A stretch of DNA of 64,000 bases from Ruania albidiflava DSM 18029 (GCF_000421225.1 NZ_ATWL01000008.1:1-64000), one strand, 5' to 3'; shown: positions 8,173 to 18,056, numbered from the stretch's first letter. Notes: generated from the letters alone by a model not told the origin. Made by a program: numbers and translations.

Positions 8173-9648
8173 ATGACTTTCTCCGAGGTGAGCGGGCGCT
8201 ACAAGGTGCGCGACCTGTCCCTGGCTGAGGCGGGCCGGCACCAGATCCGGCTGGCCGAGCACGAGATGCCCGGGCTGATGGCACTGCGGGCCGAGTACGG
8301 CCAGGCGCAGCCGCTGCGCGGGGCACGGATCGCCGGGTCGCTGCACATGACGGTGCAGACCGCCGTGCTGATCGAGACCCTCACCGCACTGGGGGCGCAG
8401 GTGCGCTGGGCCTCCTGCAACATCTTCTCCACCCAGGACGAGGCCGCTGCTGCCGTGGTGGTGGGCCCGGACGGCACCCCCGAAGACCCCCGTGGCGCAG
8501 CCGTGTTCGCCTGGAAGGGCGAGACCCTGGCTGAGTACTGGGACTGTGCTGAGCAGATCCTGCTCTGGCCCGACGGCGGGCCCAACCTGATCCTGGACGA
8601 CGGCGGCGACGCCACCATGCTGGTGCACGAAGGACACCGCTTCGAGACACTCGGCGCCGTGCCACCTGCGCCGCAGCCTGGGGACGCCGACTACTCCGAG
8701 GAGAAGGTCGTCTTTCTCGACCTGCTCCGCCGCTCCTTGGCCGCCGACCCGACCCGCTGGCAGACCGTAGCCGCGGGGATCCGCGGCGTCAGCGAGGAGA
8801 CCACCACCGGGGTGCACCGGCTCTACCAGCTGGCCGTGGCCGGGCAGCTGCTCTTCCCGGCGATCAACGTCAACGACTCGGTCACCAAGTCCAAGTTCGA
8901 CAACCGGTACGGCATCCGTCACTCGCTGCCCGACGGGCTGAACCGCGCCACCGACATCCTGATCGGCGGCAAGGTGGCCGTGGTCTGCGGCTACGGCGAC
9001 GTGGGCAAGGGCGCTGCGGAGTCGCTGCGCGGGCAGGGCGCACGTGTGGTGGTCACCGAGGTTGATCCGATCTGCGCGCTGCAGGCGGCGATGGACGGCT
9101 ACCAGGTGGCCCGGCTGGAGTCGGTGCTGGACCAGGGCGACTTCTTCATCACCACCACCGGCAACGTGGACGTGATCACCACCGAGCACCTCGCCGGCAT
9201 GAAGGACAAGGCCGTGGTGGGCAACGTGGGCCACTTCGACAACGAGATCGACGTGGCCGGGCTGTCCCGGCTGCCGGGGGTGACCCGTACCGAGATCAAG
9301 CCACAGGTGCACGAGTGGACCTTCCCGGCCACGGCCGAGCGGGAGGAGCACTCGATCATCGTGCTCTCCGAGGGGCGGCTGCTGAACCTGGGGAACGCCA
9401 CCGGGCACCCGTCGTTCGTGATGAGCAACTCCTTCGCCAACCAGGTGATCGCCCAGATGGAGCTGTTCGACGCCGAGAAGGACTACGACACCGAGGTCCA
9501 CCGGCTGCCCAAGGTGCTCGACGAGAAGGTCGCCCGGCTGCACCTGGACGCGCTCGGCGTGGAGCTCACCGAGCTCACCAAGGAGCAGGCGGAGTACATC
9601 GATGTGGACGTGGCCGGGCCGTACAAGCCCGAGCACTACCGATACTGA
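8173..9648 (+). CDS. ahcY: Adenosylhomocysteinase
   Basis: NAD-dependent reversible hydrolysis of S-adenosylhomocysteine to adenosine and homocysteine, recycling the by-product of methyl transfer. The 491 residues include the substrate region [16 protein letters not shown] and [13 protein letters not shown], the NAD-binding CGYGDVGKG (about 270-278), [11 protein letters not shown] and the diagnostic C-terminus YKPEHYRY. The insert around [20 protein letters not shown] matches the longer bacterial form. A leaderless start is likely. nhaA begins 10 bp downstream on the same strand, so the two appear co-transcribed. Confidence 0.96.
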   Translation: MTFSEVSGRYKVRDLSLAEAGRHQIRLAEHEMPGLMALRAEYGQAQPLRGARIAGSLHMTVQTAVLIETLTALGAQVRWASCNIFSTQDEAAAAVVVGPDGTPEDPRGAAVFAWKGETLAEYWDCAEQILLWPDGGPNLILDDGGDATMLVHEGHRFETLGAVPPAPQPGDADYSEEKVVFLDLLRRSLAADPTRWQTVAAGIRGVSEETTTGVHRLYQLAVAGQLLFPAINVNDSVTKSKFDNRYGIRHSLPDGLNRATDILIGGKVAVVCGYGDVGKGAAESLRGQGARVVVTEVDPICALQAAMDGYQVARLESVLDQGDFFITTTGNVDVITTEHLAGMKDKAVVGNVGHFDNEIDVAGLSRLPGVTRTEIKPQVHEWTFPATAEREEHSIIVLSEGRLLNLGNATGHPSFVMSNSFANQVIAQMELFDAEKDYDTEVHRLPKVLDEKVARLHLDALGVELTELTKEQAEYIDVDVAGPYKPEHYRY

Positions 9649-9658
9649 GAGAGCTGGC

Positions 9659-11008
9659 GTGAGCGAGAAGACGGACCGGGGACCCGCCGAGGGCGAGCCG
9701 ACCGAGCCGGATGCGAGGACCGACGAGCCCCGCGACGATGCACCGAAGGCACTGTTCTCCGGCCTGACCCCAGGCGGGGAACGCAACTTCATGGACACCC
9801 TGCGCGGGGAGACGATCGGCGGGGTGCTGCTGATCATCGGCGCAGTGGTGGCCCTCGTCTGGGCGAACTCGCCCTGGCAGGACAGCTACACCGCGATCCG
9901 GGACACCCGCCTGACGATCAGCCCGCTCGGGCTAGACCTGAGCGTCGGGGAGTGGGCCGCCGACGGCCTGCTGGCAGTGTTCTTCTTCGTCGTGGGGGTG
10001 GAGCTCAAGCGGGAGATCGTCACCGGTGAGCTGCGCCGGATGTCCACGGCGATCGTGCCGGTGGCCGCCGCCATGGGCGGGATGGCCGCACCAGCGCTCA
10101 TCTACCTCGGTGTGAACCTGGCCATGCCGAACGGGGCCCCAGACGGTTGGGCGATCCCCACCGCCACCGACATCGCCTTCGCCGTGACCGTGCTCGCGCT
10201 CGTCGCCAAGTGGTTGCCGACGGCGTTGCGCGCCTTCCTGCTCACCCTCGCGGTGGTCGACGACCTGCTGGCGATCATCATCATCGCGGTCGCCTACTCC
10301 GACTCCCTCGCCCTGCTCTGGCTGCTGGCCGTAGCGGCGTGCGTGGCGCTGTTCTCATTCCTGATCCGCAAGGGGATCACCGCCTGGTGGGTGCTGCTGC
10401 CGCTGGGGCTGCTCGCCTGGTACTTCATGCACTCCTCCGGGGTGCACGCCACGATCGCCGGGGTGGCGCTCGGTATGGCCACACCGGCACTGCCGCTGAA
10501 GGGCAAGCCCGCTGAGCGGGCACCGGCACGGGCGGCTGAGGAGTCCCCGGCCGCCTACTTCGAGCACGTCTGGAGACCGGCGTCCGCCGGGTTCGTGGTG
10601 CCAGTGTTCGCGCTGTTCACCGCCGGGGTGACCGTGGACCCCACCATTCTCGGGGAGGCGCTCCGCGACCCGGTGGCGATCGGCGTGGCCCTCGGCCTGG
10701 TGGTGGGCAAACCGGTCGGCATCCTGCTGGCGACCTGGCTGGTCACTCGCACCCGGCACGCGAACCTGGCCCGCGGCCTGGCCTGGCTGGACATCGGCGC
10801 GATGGGCGTGCTCGCCGGGATCGGGTTCACCGTGTCCCTGCTGGTGGCCGAGCTGGCCTTCGGGGTGGGGCACCCGCGCGACGAGCACGCCAAGATCGCC
10901 GTGCTGTCCGCCTCGCTGTTCGCCGCGCTGGTCGGCAGTGCGCTGCTGTGGTGGCGCGGGCAGGTGCACCGCAACCACGGTGACGTCACCGCCCCCAGCA
11001 CTGGGTGA
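9659..11008 (+). CDS. nhaA: Na+/H+ antiporter NhaA
   Basis: Electrogenic sodium/proton antiporter of the cytoplasmic membrane for pH and sodium homeostasis. GTG at 9659 with GAGAG just upstream was chosen because an earlier in-frame ATG (9602) lies inside ahcY. The resulting 449 residues contain a hydrophilic acidic N-terminus (about 45 residues), FMDTLRGETIGGVLL, about twelve membrane segments and the paired-aspartate motif LAVVDDLLAIIIIA near residue 200, equivalent to the essential ion-binding aspartates. GIGFTVSLLVAELAF is also typical. Its placement after ahcY is not a common functional pairing. Confidence 0.95.
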   Translation: MSEKTDRGPAEGEPTEPDARTDEPRDDAPKALFSGLTPGGERNFMDTLRGETIGGVLLIIGAVVALVWANSPWQDSYTAIRDTRLTISPLGLDLSVGEWAADGLLAVFFFVVGVELKREIVTGELRRMSTAIVPVAAAMGGMAAPALIYLGVNLAMPNGAPDGWAIPTATDIAFAVTVLALVAKWLPTALRAFLLTLAVVDDLLAIIIIAVAYSDSLALLWLLAVAACVALFSFLIRKGITAWWVLLPLGLLAWYFMHSSGVHATIAGVALGMATPALPLKGKPAERAPARAAEESPAAYFEHVWRPASAGFVVPVFALFTAGVTVDPTILGEALRDPVAIGVALGLVVGKPVGILLATWLVTRTRHANLARGLAWLDIGAMGVLAGIGFTVSLLVAELAFGVGHPRDEHAKIAVLSASLFAALVGSALLWWRGQVHRNHGDVTAPSTG

Positions 11009-11153
11009 CGCCCTCGCCCACCACCCCACCCAACCCATCACCCAGCCACCCCGCCGGCGTGAATTGAATCAGTCGTGAGCTGCCACGTGTGGTCGTGCCC
11101 TCGGGTGTCGCCCCGGTGCAGGAAGTATCGCTCCGGCTCTCCGGGCCTGTAGG

Positions 11154-12155
11154 TCAGGCGTAGTCGGTGATGCCGTAGGGCAGCTCACGCATCCGTTCGG
11201 CCTCGAACAGCTCCCGTTCCTGCCGCCGAACCGCGGTGGTGTACTCCCGGTCCCGCCGAGCGACGAGCACGGCGGCCAGGAACCGCTCCGGGTTCGTGCC
11301 CCAGGGTGCCGGTGGGGCCACGTACGGCTCCACCGCTGCCGCCAGTGCGTAGGCGGCCTGCACCCGGGCCTGCGGCTGCAGCGTGCCGGTACGGGAGAGG
11401 AACACCCGGGCATGCACCGCCAGCTGGTCGGGCAGCCTGCGGATGTCCGCCTGCTGCGCCCACCGCTCCAGGTCTGGGGGCATCAGCAACGGTTGCAGCG
11501 GCATCTCCGAACCGCGGACCCGGGCGGCATACGTACCGGCGAGCAGATCGCCGAGCCGCTTGCCCCGGCGGTTCACCAAGGAGGTGATCACCGCCGCGGA
11601 GCCGAACGTGACCCACACCTCCACAGTGCCCACCAGTGCCCGGACGAACGCCTGCCGGAACCGGACCGGTCCGCCGTCGTCGCGGACGATCCGGATACCG
11701 GTGGCGAACTTGCCCACGGAGACTCCGCGGGTGAGGGTCTCCACGGTCGTGGGCAGGATCAGCATCACCAGCGCCATGGCGACCACGACCACCACGCTCA
11801 GCTGTGCCTCGTTCGTGGTCAGCTGCAGCCCGAGCAGCACGAACACCAGGCCGACGATGCCGTACGTGGCGATGTCGATGATCCCGGAGCCGACCCGGCT
11901 GAGCAGCATCGCCGGGCGCACGTCCAACGCGACTGCCTCCCCGGTGACGATCAGGTCATCGGGCAGCCCGAGCGGGTTGGTCGGGTCCGTCGGACCAGAG
12001 GGGCCGCTGGCCGCTGGGGCTGGTGAGCTCCCCGTTCGCCGTCCGGGGCCACCGTCAGCCTGTGCTCCCGCGGGCCGCGTATCGCTGCCCGCGGGAGCAC
12101 TACGCGTGCCCGCTGCGGCAGTGCCGGGTGCGGCGAATGGGTTCAAGGTACTCAT
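11154..12155 (-). CDS. RDD-family membrane protein
   Basis: A 333-residue protein: a Pro/Ala/Gly-rich N-terminal region (residues 1-60), then an RDD domain with RVGSGIIDIATYG near its start, three hydrophobic segments (about 95-190), GVSVGKFATGIRIVRDDGG, and NRRGKRLGDLLAGTYAARV. RDD proteins are integral membrane proteins of generally unknown function, some linked to ion or small-molecule transport. I chose ATG at 12155 because TAATCT (12163-12168) stands 7 nt upstream as a -10; an ATG at 12182 would overlap the divergent start. The divergent partner is a SpoIIM-like gene, a pairing often seen beside MoxR/DUF58 genes in actinobacteria. Confidence 0.85.
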   Translation of the reverse strand: MSTLNPFAAPGTAAAGTRSAPAGSDTRPAGAQADGGPGRRTGSSPAPAASGPSGPTDPTNPLGLPDDLIVTGEAVALDVRPAMLLSRVGSGIIDIATYGIVGLVFVLLGLQLTTNEAQLSVVVVVAMALVMLILPTTVETLTRGVSVGKFATGIRIVRDDGGPVRFRQAFVRALVGTVEVWVTFGSAAVITSLVNRRGKRLGDLLAGTYAARVRGSEMPLQPLLMPPDLERWAQQADIRRLPDQLAVHARVFLSRTGTLQPQARVQAAYALAAAVEPYVAPPAPWGTNPERFLAAVLVARRDREYTTAVRRQERELFEAERMRELPYGITDYA

Positions 12156-12162
12156 CCATGGC

Positions 12163-12168
12163 AGATTA
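12163..12168 (-). promoter_or_regulatory. -10 box of the RDD gene, leaderless arrangement
   Basis: On the minus strand the sequence reads TAATCT, 7 nt before the ATG at 12155, with no ribosome-binding site between. This also decides the start codon. Confidence 0.5.
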
Positions 12169-12174
12169 GCCTCT

Positions 12175-13170
12175 ATGGACATCGACGCGTTCGTCGCCGT
12201 GAACTCGAGCCGCTGGGACCGGCTCGCCGCGCTGCTGCGTCAGCGCCGCCTGGACGGCGCCGAGACCGACGAGCTGATCCGGAACTACCAGCTCACCGCC
12301 ACCGACCTGTCCCGGGTGCGTACCAGTGCCCCGGACCCGAGCATCGTCTCCCGGCTGTCGATCCTGCTCGCCCGTGCCCGCGGCATGATCGCCGGTGCGC
12401 ACGAGCCCGCCTGGGCGGACGTGACCCGGTTCGCGGTGATCGCACTGCCGGCGGCGTTCTATCGCGTGCGCTGGTGGACCATCGCGGCGATGCTGCTGTT
12501 CTGCGCCTACGGCGTGGCCACCGGGTTCTGGGCCTACCACGATCCTGCAGTGCTGAACCAGATGGGGAGCCCGGCGATGCGCGAGCAGTACGCACGGGAG
12601 GCGTTCGCCGCCTACTACTCCAACTTCCCGGCACCGGACTTCGCCGCGCAGGTGTGGACGAACAACGCCTGGATCGCCGCACGCGCGATCGGCGGCGGGA
12701 TCACCGGGATCTTCCCGATCTTCATCCTGCTGCAGAACGCCCAGGGGATCGGCATGTCTGCCGCAGTGATGGCCGAGCACGACTACCTGGACGTGTTCTT
12801 CGCCCTGATCCTGCCGCACGGGCTGATGGAGCTGACCGCGATCTTCATCTCGGTGGGTGCCGGGGTGAAGCTGTGCTGGGCCTGGATCGCACCAGGCCCG
12901 CGCACTCGCGGCCGGGCGCTCGCCGAAGAAGGCCGCGCACTGGTGACGGTCGCCATCGGACTGGTCGTGGTGCTGGGCGTGAGCGGTCTGGTGGAAGGGT
13001 TCGTCACGCCGTCGAGCCTGCCCACCGGGGTGAAGATCACCATCGGCGCCCTGGTGCTGGCCGCCTACTGGACCTACACGATCGTGCTCGGCCGGCGCGC
13101 AGTACGCGACGGTGAGACCGGCGACGTACGCGCCGAGCACGCTGAGGACACGGTGGCGATGGCGGCCTGA
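12175..13170 (+). CDS. Stage II sporulation protein M (SpoIIM/DUF95)-like membrane protein
   Basis: A 331-residue integral membrane protein with a soluble N-terminus (MDIDAFVAVNSSRWDRLAALL) and five or so hydrophobic segments. The motifs FFALILPHGLMELTAIFISVGAG and NNAWIAARAIGGGI are characteristic of the SpoIIM/DUF95 family. In Bacillus SpoIIM belongs to an engulfment complex; this window shows no other sporulation genes, so a different envelope role is inferred. The start is fixed by ATG at 12175, 19 bp from the divergent RDD start; no Shine-Dalgarno is visible. Its stop overlaps the next start (ATGA), so the serine hydrolase is probably translationally coupled. Confidence 0.85.
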   Translation: MDIDAFVAVNSSRWDRLAALLRQRRLDGAETDELIRNYQLTATDLSRVRTSAPDPSIVSRLSILLARARGMIAGAHEPAWADVTRFAVIALPAAFYRVRWWTIAAMLLFCAYGVATGFWAYHDPAVLNQMGSPAMREQYAREAFAAYYSNFPAPDFAAQVWTNNAWIAARAIGGGITGIFPIFILLQNAQGIGMSAAVMAEHDYLDVFFALILPHGLMELTAIFISVGAGVKLCWAWIAPGPRTRGRALAEEGRALVTVAIGLVVVLGVSGLVEGFVTPSSLPTGVKITIGALVLAAYWTYTIVLGRRAVRDGETGDVRAEHAEDTVAMAA

Positions 13171-14720
13171 TGTCCACCACGCAGGCGATGGCGCTGAGCA
13201 ACGGTCTGAGCGTTGCGGGCACGCCGGACGCTGCAGGTGTGCCCAGCAGCGCGGTGCTGGCCGTCCTCGACCGTCTCGACCAGCGCGGCCTGAACACCCA
13301 CTCACTTCTCATCGCCCACCGCGGAGTGCTCGCCTTCGAAGGGTACTGGGCGCCCTACACGGCCCAGACGCCACACCGGCTGTACTCGGCGAGCAAGTCC
13401 TACGTCGCAGTGGCGATCGGCACCCTCGTCGACGACGCCGCGCTGACCCTCACCGACCGGCTGGCCGACCACTTCCCCGACAAGGTGCCGGCAGACATGC
13501 ACCCGTACGTGGCGGCCATGACGGTCGAGGACCTGCTCACGATGCGCACCGCGCACGCAGGAACCACCTACAAGAAGGTCGACGACCCGGACTGGGTGCG
13601 CACCTTCTTCACCGTGCCGCCGGACCGAGTGCCAGGCATGGTGTTCAGCTATGACACCTCAGCCACTGTAGTACTGACTGCCCTGGTGGAGCGCCTCAGT
13701 GGGCAGCACCTGCCCGAGTACCTCATGGACCGGGTGCTCGGTCCGATCGGGGTGCAGCAACCGGTGACGGCGCTGGTGAGCCCCGCGGGAACCACTGCTG
13801 AGCAGCGGGCCGGGCGGCCCACCTGGCGGGAGATGGCGGACAACCCCCACGGGGTCGCCCATGGCGGGTCCGGGCTGTTCACCACGCCCAGGGACTTCCT
13901 CCGCTTTGCCCAGCTGTGCCTGCAGCAGGGGCGCTGGGGCGGGGAGCAGATCGTCTCGGCAGGTTTCATGCAGGCCGCCACCGGCTACCAGACCTCTACC
14001 GTGCACACGGGCGGACACCTGCCGGACAGCCGCTGCGGGTACGGCTATCAGTTCTGGCGCACCCGGAACGGCGGCTTCTCCGCCCGGGGGATGGGCGGCC
14101 AGATCGCGCTGTGCCTTCCCGAGGAGGAGCTGGTGGTGGTCACGACCGGGGACAACCAGGGCCGCACCGGCACCGAGCAGGCCTTCTTCGACGCGGTCTG
14201 GGACGAGCTGTTGCCTGCACTGCACGGCCTTCGGGCGGACCACCCCGGCGACGACGACGCGCCGGAGGCTGTTGCGGAGCTCGAGCGGGTGCGGGCCGGC
14301 CTGGCGCTGCCCCCTGTGCCGGTTCGTGGCGGCTCCCACGCCGAAGGCGGCTTCACCGGCAGGTGGGCAGTGGATGATCAGCACTCCACGTTCACCACCC
14401 TCGCCGTCTCTGTCGGCGCCCACCGCGGGGACCTGCACCTGACCGACCGGGCTGGACAGCAACGTACGTTCGCCTTCGGCATCGGCGCGCTCGTGCGCGG
14501 CAAACTGCCCGGTTATGGCTACGAGACGCTGACCTCGGGGGCCTGGCTGGACGAGCAGACTCTCTACCTTCGGGTGCACGTGCTCGGCCTGTACCTGGCG
14601 CAGCTCGAGCTGACCCTGTCCGTGCGCGGTGCTGCCGTGACGCTGACGATGAGCAAGGCAGCCGAGGGGTTCGCGCAGGAGTACCAGGGTACGGTCAGCG
14701 GCCACTGGGCAGCTGGATAA
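13170..14720 (+). CDS. Serine hydrolase of the beta-lactamase/class C penicillin-binding family
   Basis: Predicted cytoplasmic serine hydrolase (no signal peptide seen) of the class C beta-lactamase/esterase superfamily, 516 residues. The nucleophile motif SxxK reads SASK near residues 73-76 (LYSASKSYVAV), the second motif YxS/N appears as FSYDTSATV, and RGMGGQIAL near 305 stands where KTG usually lies. TVEDLLTMRTAH and GSGLFTTPRDFLRFAQL are typical. Residues 370-516 form an extra C-terminal beta-rich domain. The family includes esterases and peptidases; the substrate cannot be told. It overlaps the SpoIIM-like gene by one base. Confidence 0.88.
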   Translation: MSTTQAMALSNGLSVAGTPDAAGVPSSAVLAVLDRLDQRGLNTHSLLIAHRGVLAFEGYWAPYTAQTPHRLYSASKSYVAVAIGTLVDDAALTLTDRLADHFPDKVPADMHPYVAAMTVEDLLTMRTAHAGTTYKKVDDPDWVRTFFTVPPDRVPGMVFSYDTSATVVLTALVERLSGQHLPEYLMDRVLGPIGVQQPVTALVSPAGTTAEQRAGRPTWREMADNPHGVAHGGSGLFTTPRDFLRFAQLCLQQGRWGGEQIVSAGFMQAATGYQTSTVHTGGHLPDSRCGYGYQFWRTRNGGFSARGMGGQIALCLPEEELVVVTTGDNQGRTGTEQAFFDAVWDELLPALHGLRADHPGDDDAPEAVAELERVRAGLALPPVPVRGGSHAEGGFTGRWAVDDQHSTFTTLAVSVGAHRGDLHLTDRAGQQRTFAFGIGALVRGKLPGYGYETLTSGAWLDEQTLYLRVHVLGLYLAQLELTLSVRGAAVTLTMSKAAEGFAQEYQGTVSGHWAAG

Positions 14721-14762
14721 CCGGGCCCTCCAGAGCCGTGGGGCCGTGTTCCGGCCGTGTCT

Positions 14763-15257
14763 CTACCTAGTCGCGTTGCTGGCCAGCTCAGCGAGGAACC
14801 GCGGCAGCCGGCCTGCGCCGAAGTCGAAGAACCGCACCCACTGTGGCCGGACCGCGATCCGCGCCATCCGTGGGTACATCGCCCGGCATGCCTGCTCGAA
14901 CTGCGCGGCGGCCGCAGCGTCCATCGTCTGCCGTGCAGCTTCCAGGTACTCGGGCACCACACCGTCCACGATCTGGGTCGCCGCCCGCCCGCGGATGGAG
15001 AGCGCTCGTGCCTGGTCCGGGGTGTTCCCACCGTCGATGCTCAGCGCGACATCCGGGTGCTGTGCCAGGGCGGCGACCTTCGGGGCAGTGTCGGCGGTGG
15101 AGATGACCACCTCCTGCCCGGTCCAGTAGAAGCCGACCGGCACCACCCGGGGTGTGCCGTCGATGCCGGTGTAGGCCAGGTGGGCGGCCGCCGTGGAGCC
15201 GAGCAGCTCCTCGGCACCGGGCAGGGACAGCTCAGCGTCGATCTCGTGCTGGTGCAT
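14763..15257 (-). CDS. Pyridoxamine 5'-phosphate oxidase-family (FMN-binding split barrel) protein
   Basis: A 164-residue protein with the split-barrel pattern: AAHLAYTGIDGTPRVVPVGFYWTGQEVVISTADTAPKVAALAQHPDVALSID in its first half and RIAVRPQWVRFFDFGAGR near the end. Such proteins bind FMN, F420 or haem and reduce or oxidise small molecules; this one is too divergent for a specific activity. The start is the ATG at 15257 with GGAGGA 9 nt upstream; longer frames upstream lack a ribosome-binding site. It converges on the serine hydrolase gene and follows DUF58 after about 130 bp. Confidence 0.85.
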   Translation of the reverse strand: MHQHEIDAELSLPGAEELLGSTAAAHLAYTGIDGTPRVVPVGFYWTGQEVVISTADTAPKVAALAQHPDVALSIDGGNTPDQARALSIRGRAATQIVDGVVPEYLEAARQTMDAAAAAQFEQACRAMYPRMARIAVRPQWVRFFDFGAGRLPRFLAELASNATR

Positions 15258-15387
15258 GGCTAGTTCTCCTCCTTCGCTGGCGCGGCCCGTGTGGCCGCGC
15301 TCATCAAGGAGACGGAACTGGATGCGGCGTTTCGACATCGCCGGGATCGGGCCGCGGTGCACCCAGGAGGCGAGCCCGCGTGCAGGG

Positions 15388-16680
15388 CTACAGCCGCCCA
15401 GCGGCCTTCAGCGCCAGGTAGGTGTCCGCCAGCGCCGGCGGCAGCTGGTCCGGGAGCCGCTCGACCACCTCGGCGCCGGTGCGCTTCAGCCTGGCGGCCA
15501 GCGCCCTGCGCTCCAGGTCGGCCCGCTCGGCGGCGGCCGCGTCGAACAGCTCTGCCGAGCTCTCCCGGGACCGGCGCAGCTCGTCGGCGCCCGGGTCGGT
15601 GGCCGAGGCCACGATCACCTGGTGGTCCCGGGCCAGGGTCGCCACCGCCGGCAGCAGGCCGGTCTCGGCCACACCCGCCTCCATCGCGGTGAGCAGCACC
15701 ACCAGCGCCCGCTGGGACAGTGCGTCGCGCACCTCCTGGGTGGTGTGGGTCCAGTCCGGCTCCACCAGGGTGGGGTGCACCGGGGAGAGCGCGTCGGCGA
15801 GCTTGGCCATCACCGTGGGCCCGTGGTTGCCGCGCACCCGCGCGCGCACCGTGTGGTCCAGGGCGATCAGGTCCACCCGGTCCCCGGCCTTGGACGCCAG
15901 CGCGGCCAGCAGCAACGCGGACTCGATCTGCGCCTCGATCCGCGGTTCGTCGCCCAACCGTGCGGCCGACAGCCGGGAGGAGTCCAGCACGATCATCACC
16001 CGCCGGTCCCGCTCCGGACGCCAGGTGCGCACCACCACCTCCGAGCGCCGGGCGGTGGCCCGCCAGTCGATCGCGCGCACGTCATCACCGATCACGTACT
16101 CCCGCAGCGAGTCGAACTCGGTGCCCTGCCCGCGCACGTTCACCGCGGTGCGCCCGTCCATCTCCCGCAGCCGGGCCAGCCGGGAGGGCAGGTGCCGGCG
16201 GGACTTGAACTCAGGCAGCACCCGCAGCGTGCCCGGCACGTGCTGGGAGGACTGCCGGGCGGCCAGCCCGAGCGGCCCGTAGCGGCGCACGGTCACCAGG
16301 TCGGCGCGCAGGTCCCCGCGCCGGTGCGGGCGCAGCGGCGTGCGCACCCGGCGGGACTCACCCGGCGGCATCGTCACCCGGAACCGGTTCGCCCCCGCCC
16401 CAGCGCTGGGCTGCCAGGCGTCGCGCACCAGTGCTCGCGCCGTGCGCCGGCCGGTGTTGGTCAGCGTGAGCACCGAGGTCGCCTGCTGCTCCCGGCGCAC
16501 CGACCCGAGCGAGCCGCGCCGCACCTGCACCGCTGCCGGCGACCCGGCCAACCACAGGTCCGCGCCCACGGCACCCGCCACGATCACCGCCCACGTCCAC
16601 ACGGTGGCGGCCTGGGGGAGCAGGGCCACCGGGAGGATGCCGAGCGCGACCAGCGCGACCGCCCGTCCGGTGATGACCAT
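15388..16680 (-). CDS. DUF58 domain protein (MoxR-associated)
   Basis: A 430-residue membrane-linked protein. Two hydrophobic segments occupy residues 5-45, followed by a beta-rich region and the DUF58 signature RAIDWRATARRSEVVVRTWRPERDRRVMIVLDSSR, which opens a von Willebrand A-like fold. DUF58 proteins are encoded with MoxR ATPases and are thought to be assembled or remodelled by them at the membrane; molecular function is unknown. The start is ATG at 16680, overlapping the MoxR stop; the frame is open further upstream, but inside MoxR. Last gene of a five-gene operon. Confidence 0.9.
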   Translation of the reverse strand: MVITGRAVALVALGILPVALLPQAATVWTWAVIVAGAVGADLWLAGSPAAVQVRRGSLGSVRREQQATSVLTLTNTGRRTARALVRDAWQPSAGAGANRFRVTMPPGESRRVRTPLRPHRRGDLRADLVTVRRYGPLGLAARQSSQHVPGTLRVLPEFKSRRHLPSRLARLREMDGRTAVNVRGQGTEFDSLREYVIGDDVRAIDWRATARRSEVVVRTWRPERDRRVMIVLDSSRLSAARLGDEPRIEAQIESALLLAALASKAGDRVDLIALDHTVRARVRGNHGPTVMAKLADALSPVHPTLVEPDWTHTTQEVRDALSQRALVVLLTAMEAGVAETGLLPAVATLARDHQVIVASATDPGADELRRSRESSAELFDAAAAERADLERRALAARLKRTGAEVVERLPDQLPPALADTYLALKAAGRL

Positions 16681-18056
16681 CAGCGCGGAACCGGGACGGA
16701 CCCCAGGATGCCGTCGAGCACGGTCTCTGCGGTGACGCCCTCCAGCTCGGCCTCGGCACGCAGCTGCACCCGGTGCCGCAGCGTGGGGTGCGCCAGCGCC
16801 TTGACGTCGTCGGGCGTGACGAAGCGGCGACCGGACAGCCACGCCCACGCCCGGCAGGTGGCGAGCAACGCCGTCGCTCCGCGTGGGGAGACCCCGAGGG
16901 AGAGCGAGGGGGAGGTGCGGGTGGCGCGGCAGATGTCCACGATGTAGCCGAGCACCTCAGGTCCGATCTCCACCTCGGCGACCTCAGCGCGGGCGGCGGC
17001 GAGCTGTTCGGCGTCCGCCACGGCCTGCACCCCGGCGGCGTCCAGGTCGCGGGGGTCGAAGTCGTGGGCGTGCCGGTGGAGCACCTGGATCTCGTCGGCG
17101 CGCTCTGGCAGCGGCAGGATCAGCTTGAGCAGGAACCGGTCCAGCTGCGCCTCCGGCAGCGGGTAGGTGCCCTCGTACTCCACCGGGTTCTGCGTGGCGA
17201 TCACCATGAACGGATCGGGGAGCGGGCGCGGTTCACCGTCCACCGACACCTGCCGCTCCTCCATCGCCTCCAGCAGCGAGGCCTGCGTCTTGGGTGGGGT
17301 GCGGTTGATCTCGTCGGCCAGCATCAGGTTCGTGAACACCGGCCCTTCCCGGAAGGAGAACTCGGCGGTGCGCGCGTCGTAGACCAGCGACCCGGTCACG
17401 TCACCGGGCATCAGGTCCGGGGTGAACTGCACCCGCTTCATGTCCAGCTCCAGGGCCGCACCCAACGTGCGGGTGAGCAGCGTCTTGGCCACACCGGGCA
17501 CCCCTTCGAGGAGTACGTGCCCGCGGCACAGCAGCGCGATCACCAGCCCGGTGACGGCCGCGTCCTGCCCCACGACTGCCTTGGCGACCTCCCCGCGCAC
17601 TGCTGCCAGCGTCTCTCGGACGGCGGAGTCGTTGGCGGGCTCCACGGCCGGCACCCCGGGCTGGGCGGGCTGCGCCTGCGCAGGCTGCTGGCCGTAGCCT
17701 GGAGAGGGTCCCTGCCCCGGGTGGCTCGGACCCTGGTAGGGCTGCGACCCGTAGGAGTACTGCTGCGGCGGGGTTTGCCCGCTGGCCTGCCCGAAGGAGC
17801 CCGCCGGCTGCTGGTACGGACCGGCAGGGTCGTAGCCGCCGGGCTGCCCAGAGCCTACGCTGGCCGGCCCGAACGATCCCGGTGACGGCGGAGCGCCCCC
17901 TGGGGTGGCGCCGTCACCTGGCACGTCCGGTCCGGCAGGCCCGGACTGGCCGGGCTCGGGGGTACCGGGAGCGGCCGGCGGTGGCGGACCGTACGCCGGC
18001 GGCTGGTCACCCTCCTGCTCGGGTCGGGACTCGGAGGGGCCTGAAGGGGTGCTCAT
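16680..18056 (-). CDS. MoxR-family AAA+ ATPase with low-complexity N-terminal extension
   Basis: AAA+ chaperone-like ATPase. Walker A GVPGVAKT near residues 184-191, Walker B LMLADEINRTPPKTQASLLEAMEERQV, sensor-1 VIATQNPVEYEGTYPLPEAQLDRFL, and a C-terminal lid region. Residues 1-145 are an unusual extension rich in Pro, Gly, Gln, Tyr and Ser with repeats such as GYGQQP and YGSQPYQ; most MoxR proteins start close to the AAA domain. The membrane protein at the head of this operon has a very similar extension. The ATG at 18056 overlaps the DUF4350 stop by 4 bp. Role in envelope or complex assembly is inferred from family context. Confidence 0.92.
   Translation of the reverse strand: MSTPSGPSESRPEQEGDQPPAYGPPPPAAPGTPEPGQSGPAGPDVPGDGATPGGAPPSPGSFGPASVGSGQPGGYDPAGPYQQPAGSFGQASGQTPPQQYSYGSQPYQGPSHPGQGPSPGYGQQPAQAQPAQPGVPAVEPANDSAVRETLAAVRGEVAKAVVGQDAAVTGLVIALLCRGHVLLEGVPGVAKTLLTRTLGAALELDMKRVQFTPDLMPGDVTGSLVYDARTAEFSFREGPVFTNLMLADEINRTPPKTQASLLEAMEERQVSVDGEPRPLPDPFMVIATQNPVEYEGTYPLPEAQLDRFLLKLILPLPERADEIQVLHRHAHDFDPRDLDAAGVQAVADAEQLAAARAEVAEVEIGPEVLGYIVDICRATRTSPSLSLGVSPRGATALLATCRAWAWLSGRRFVTPDDVKALAHPTLRHRVQLRAEAELEGVTAETVLDGILGSVPVPR

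Noticed and set aside
12175-13170. Evidence of sporulation from the SpoIIM-like gene
   Set aside because: The family occurs widely in non-sporulating actinobacteria next to RDD and MoxR genes, and no other sporulation gene is present.
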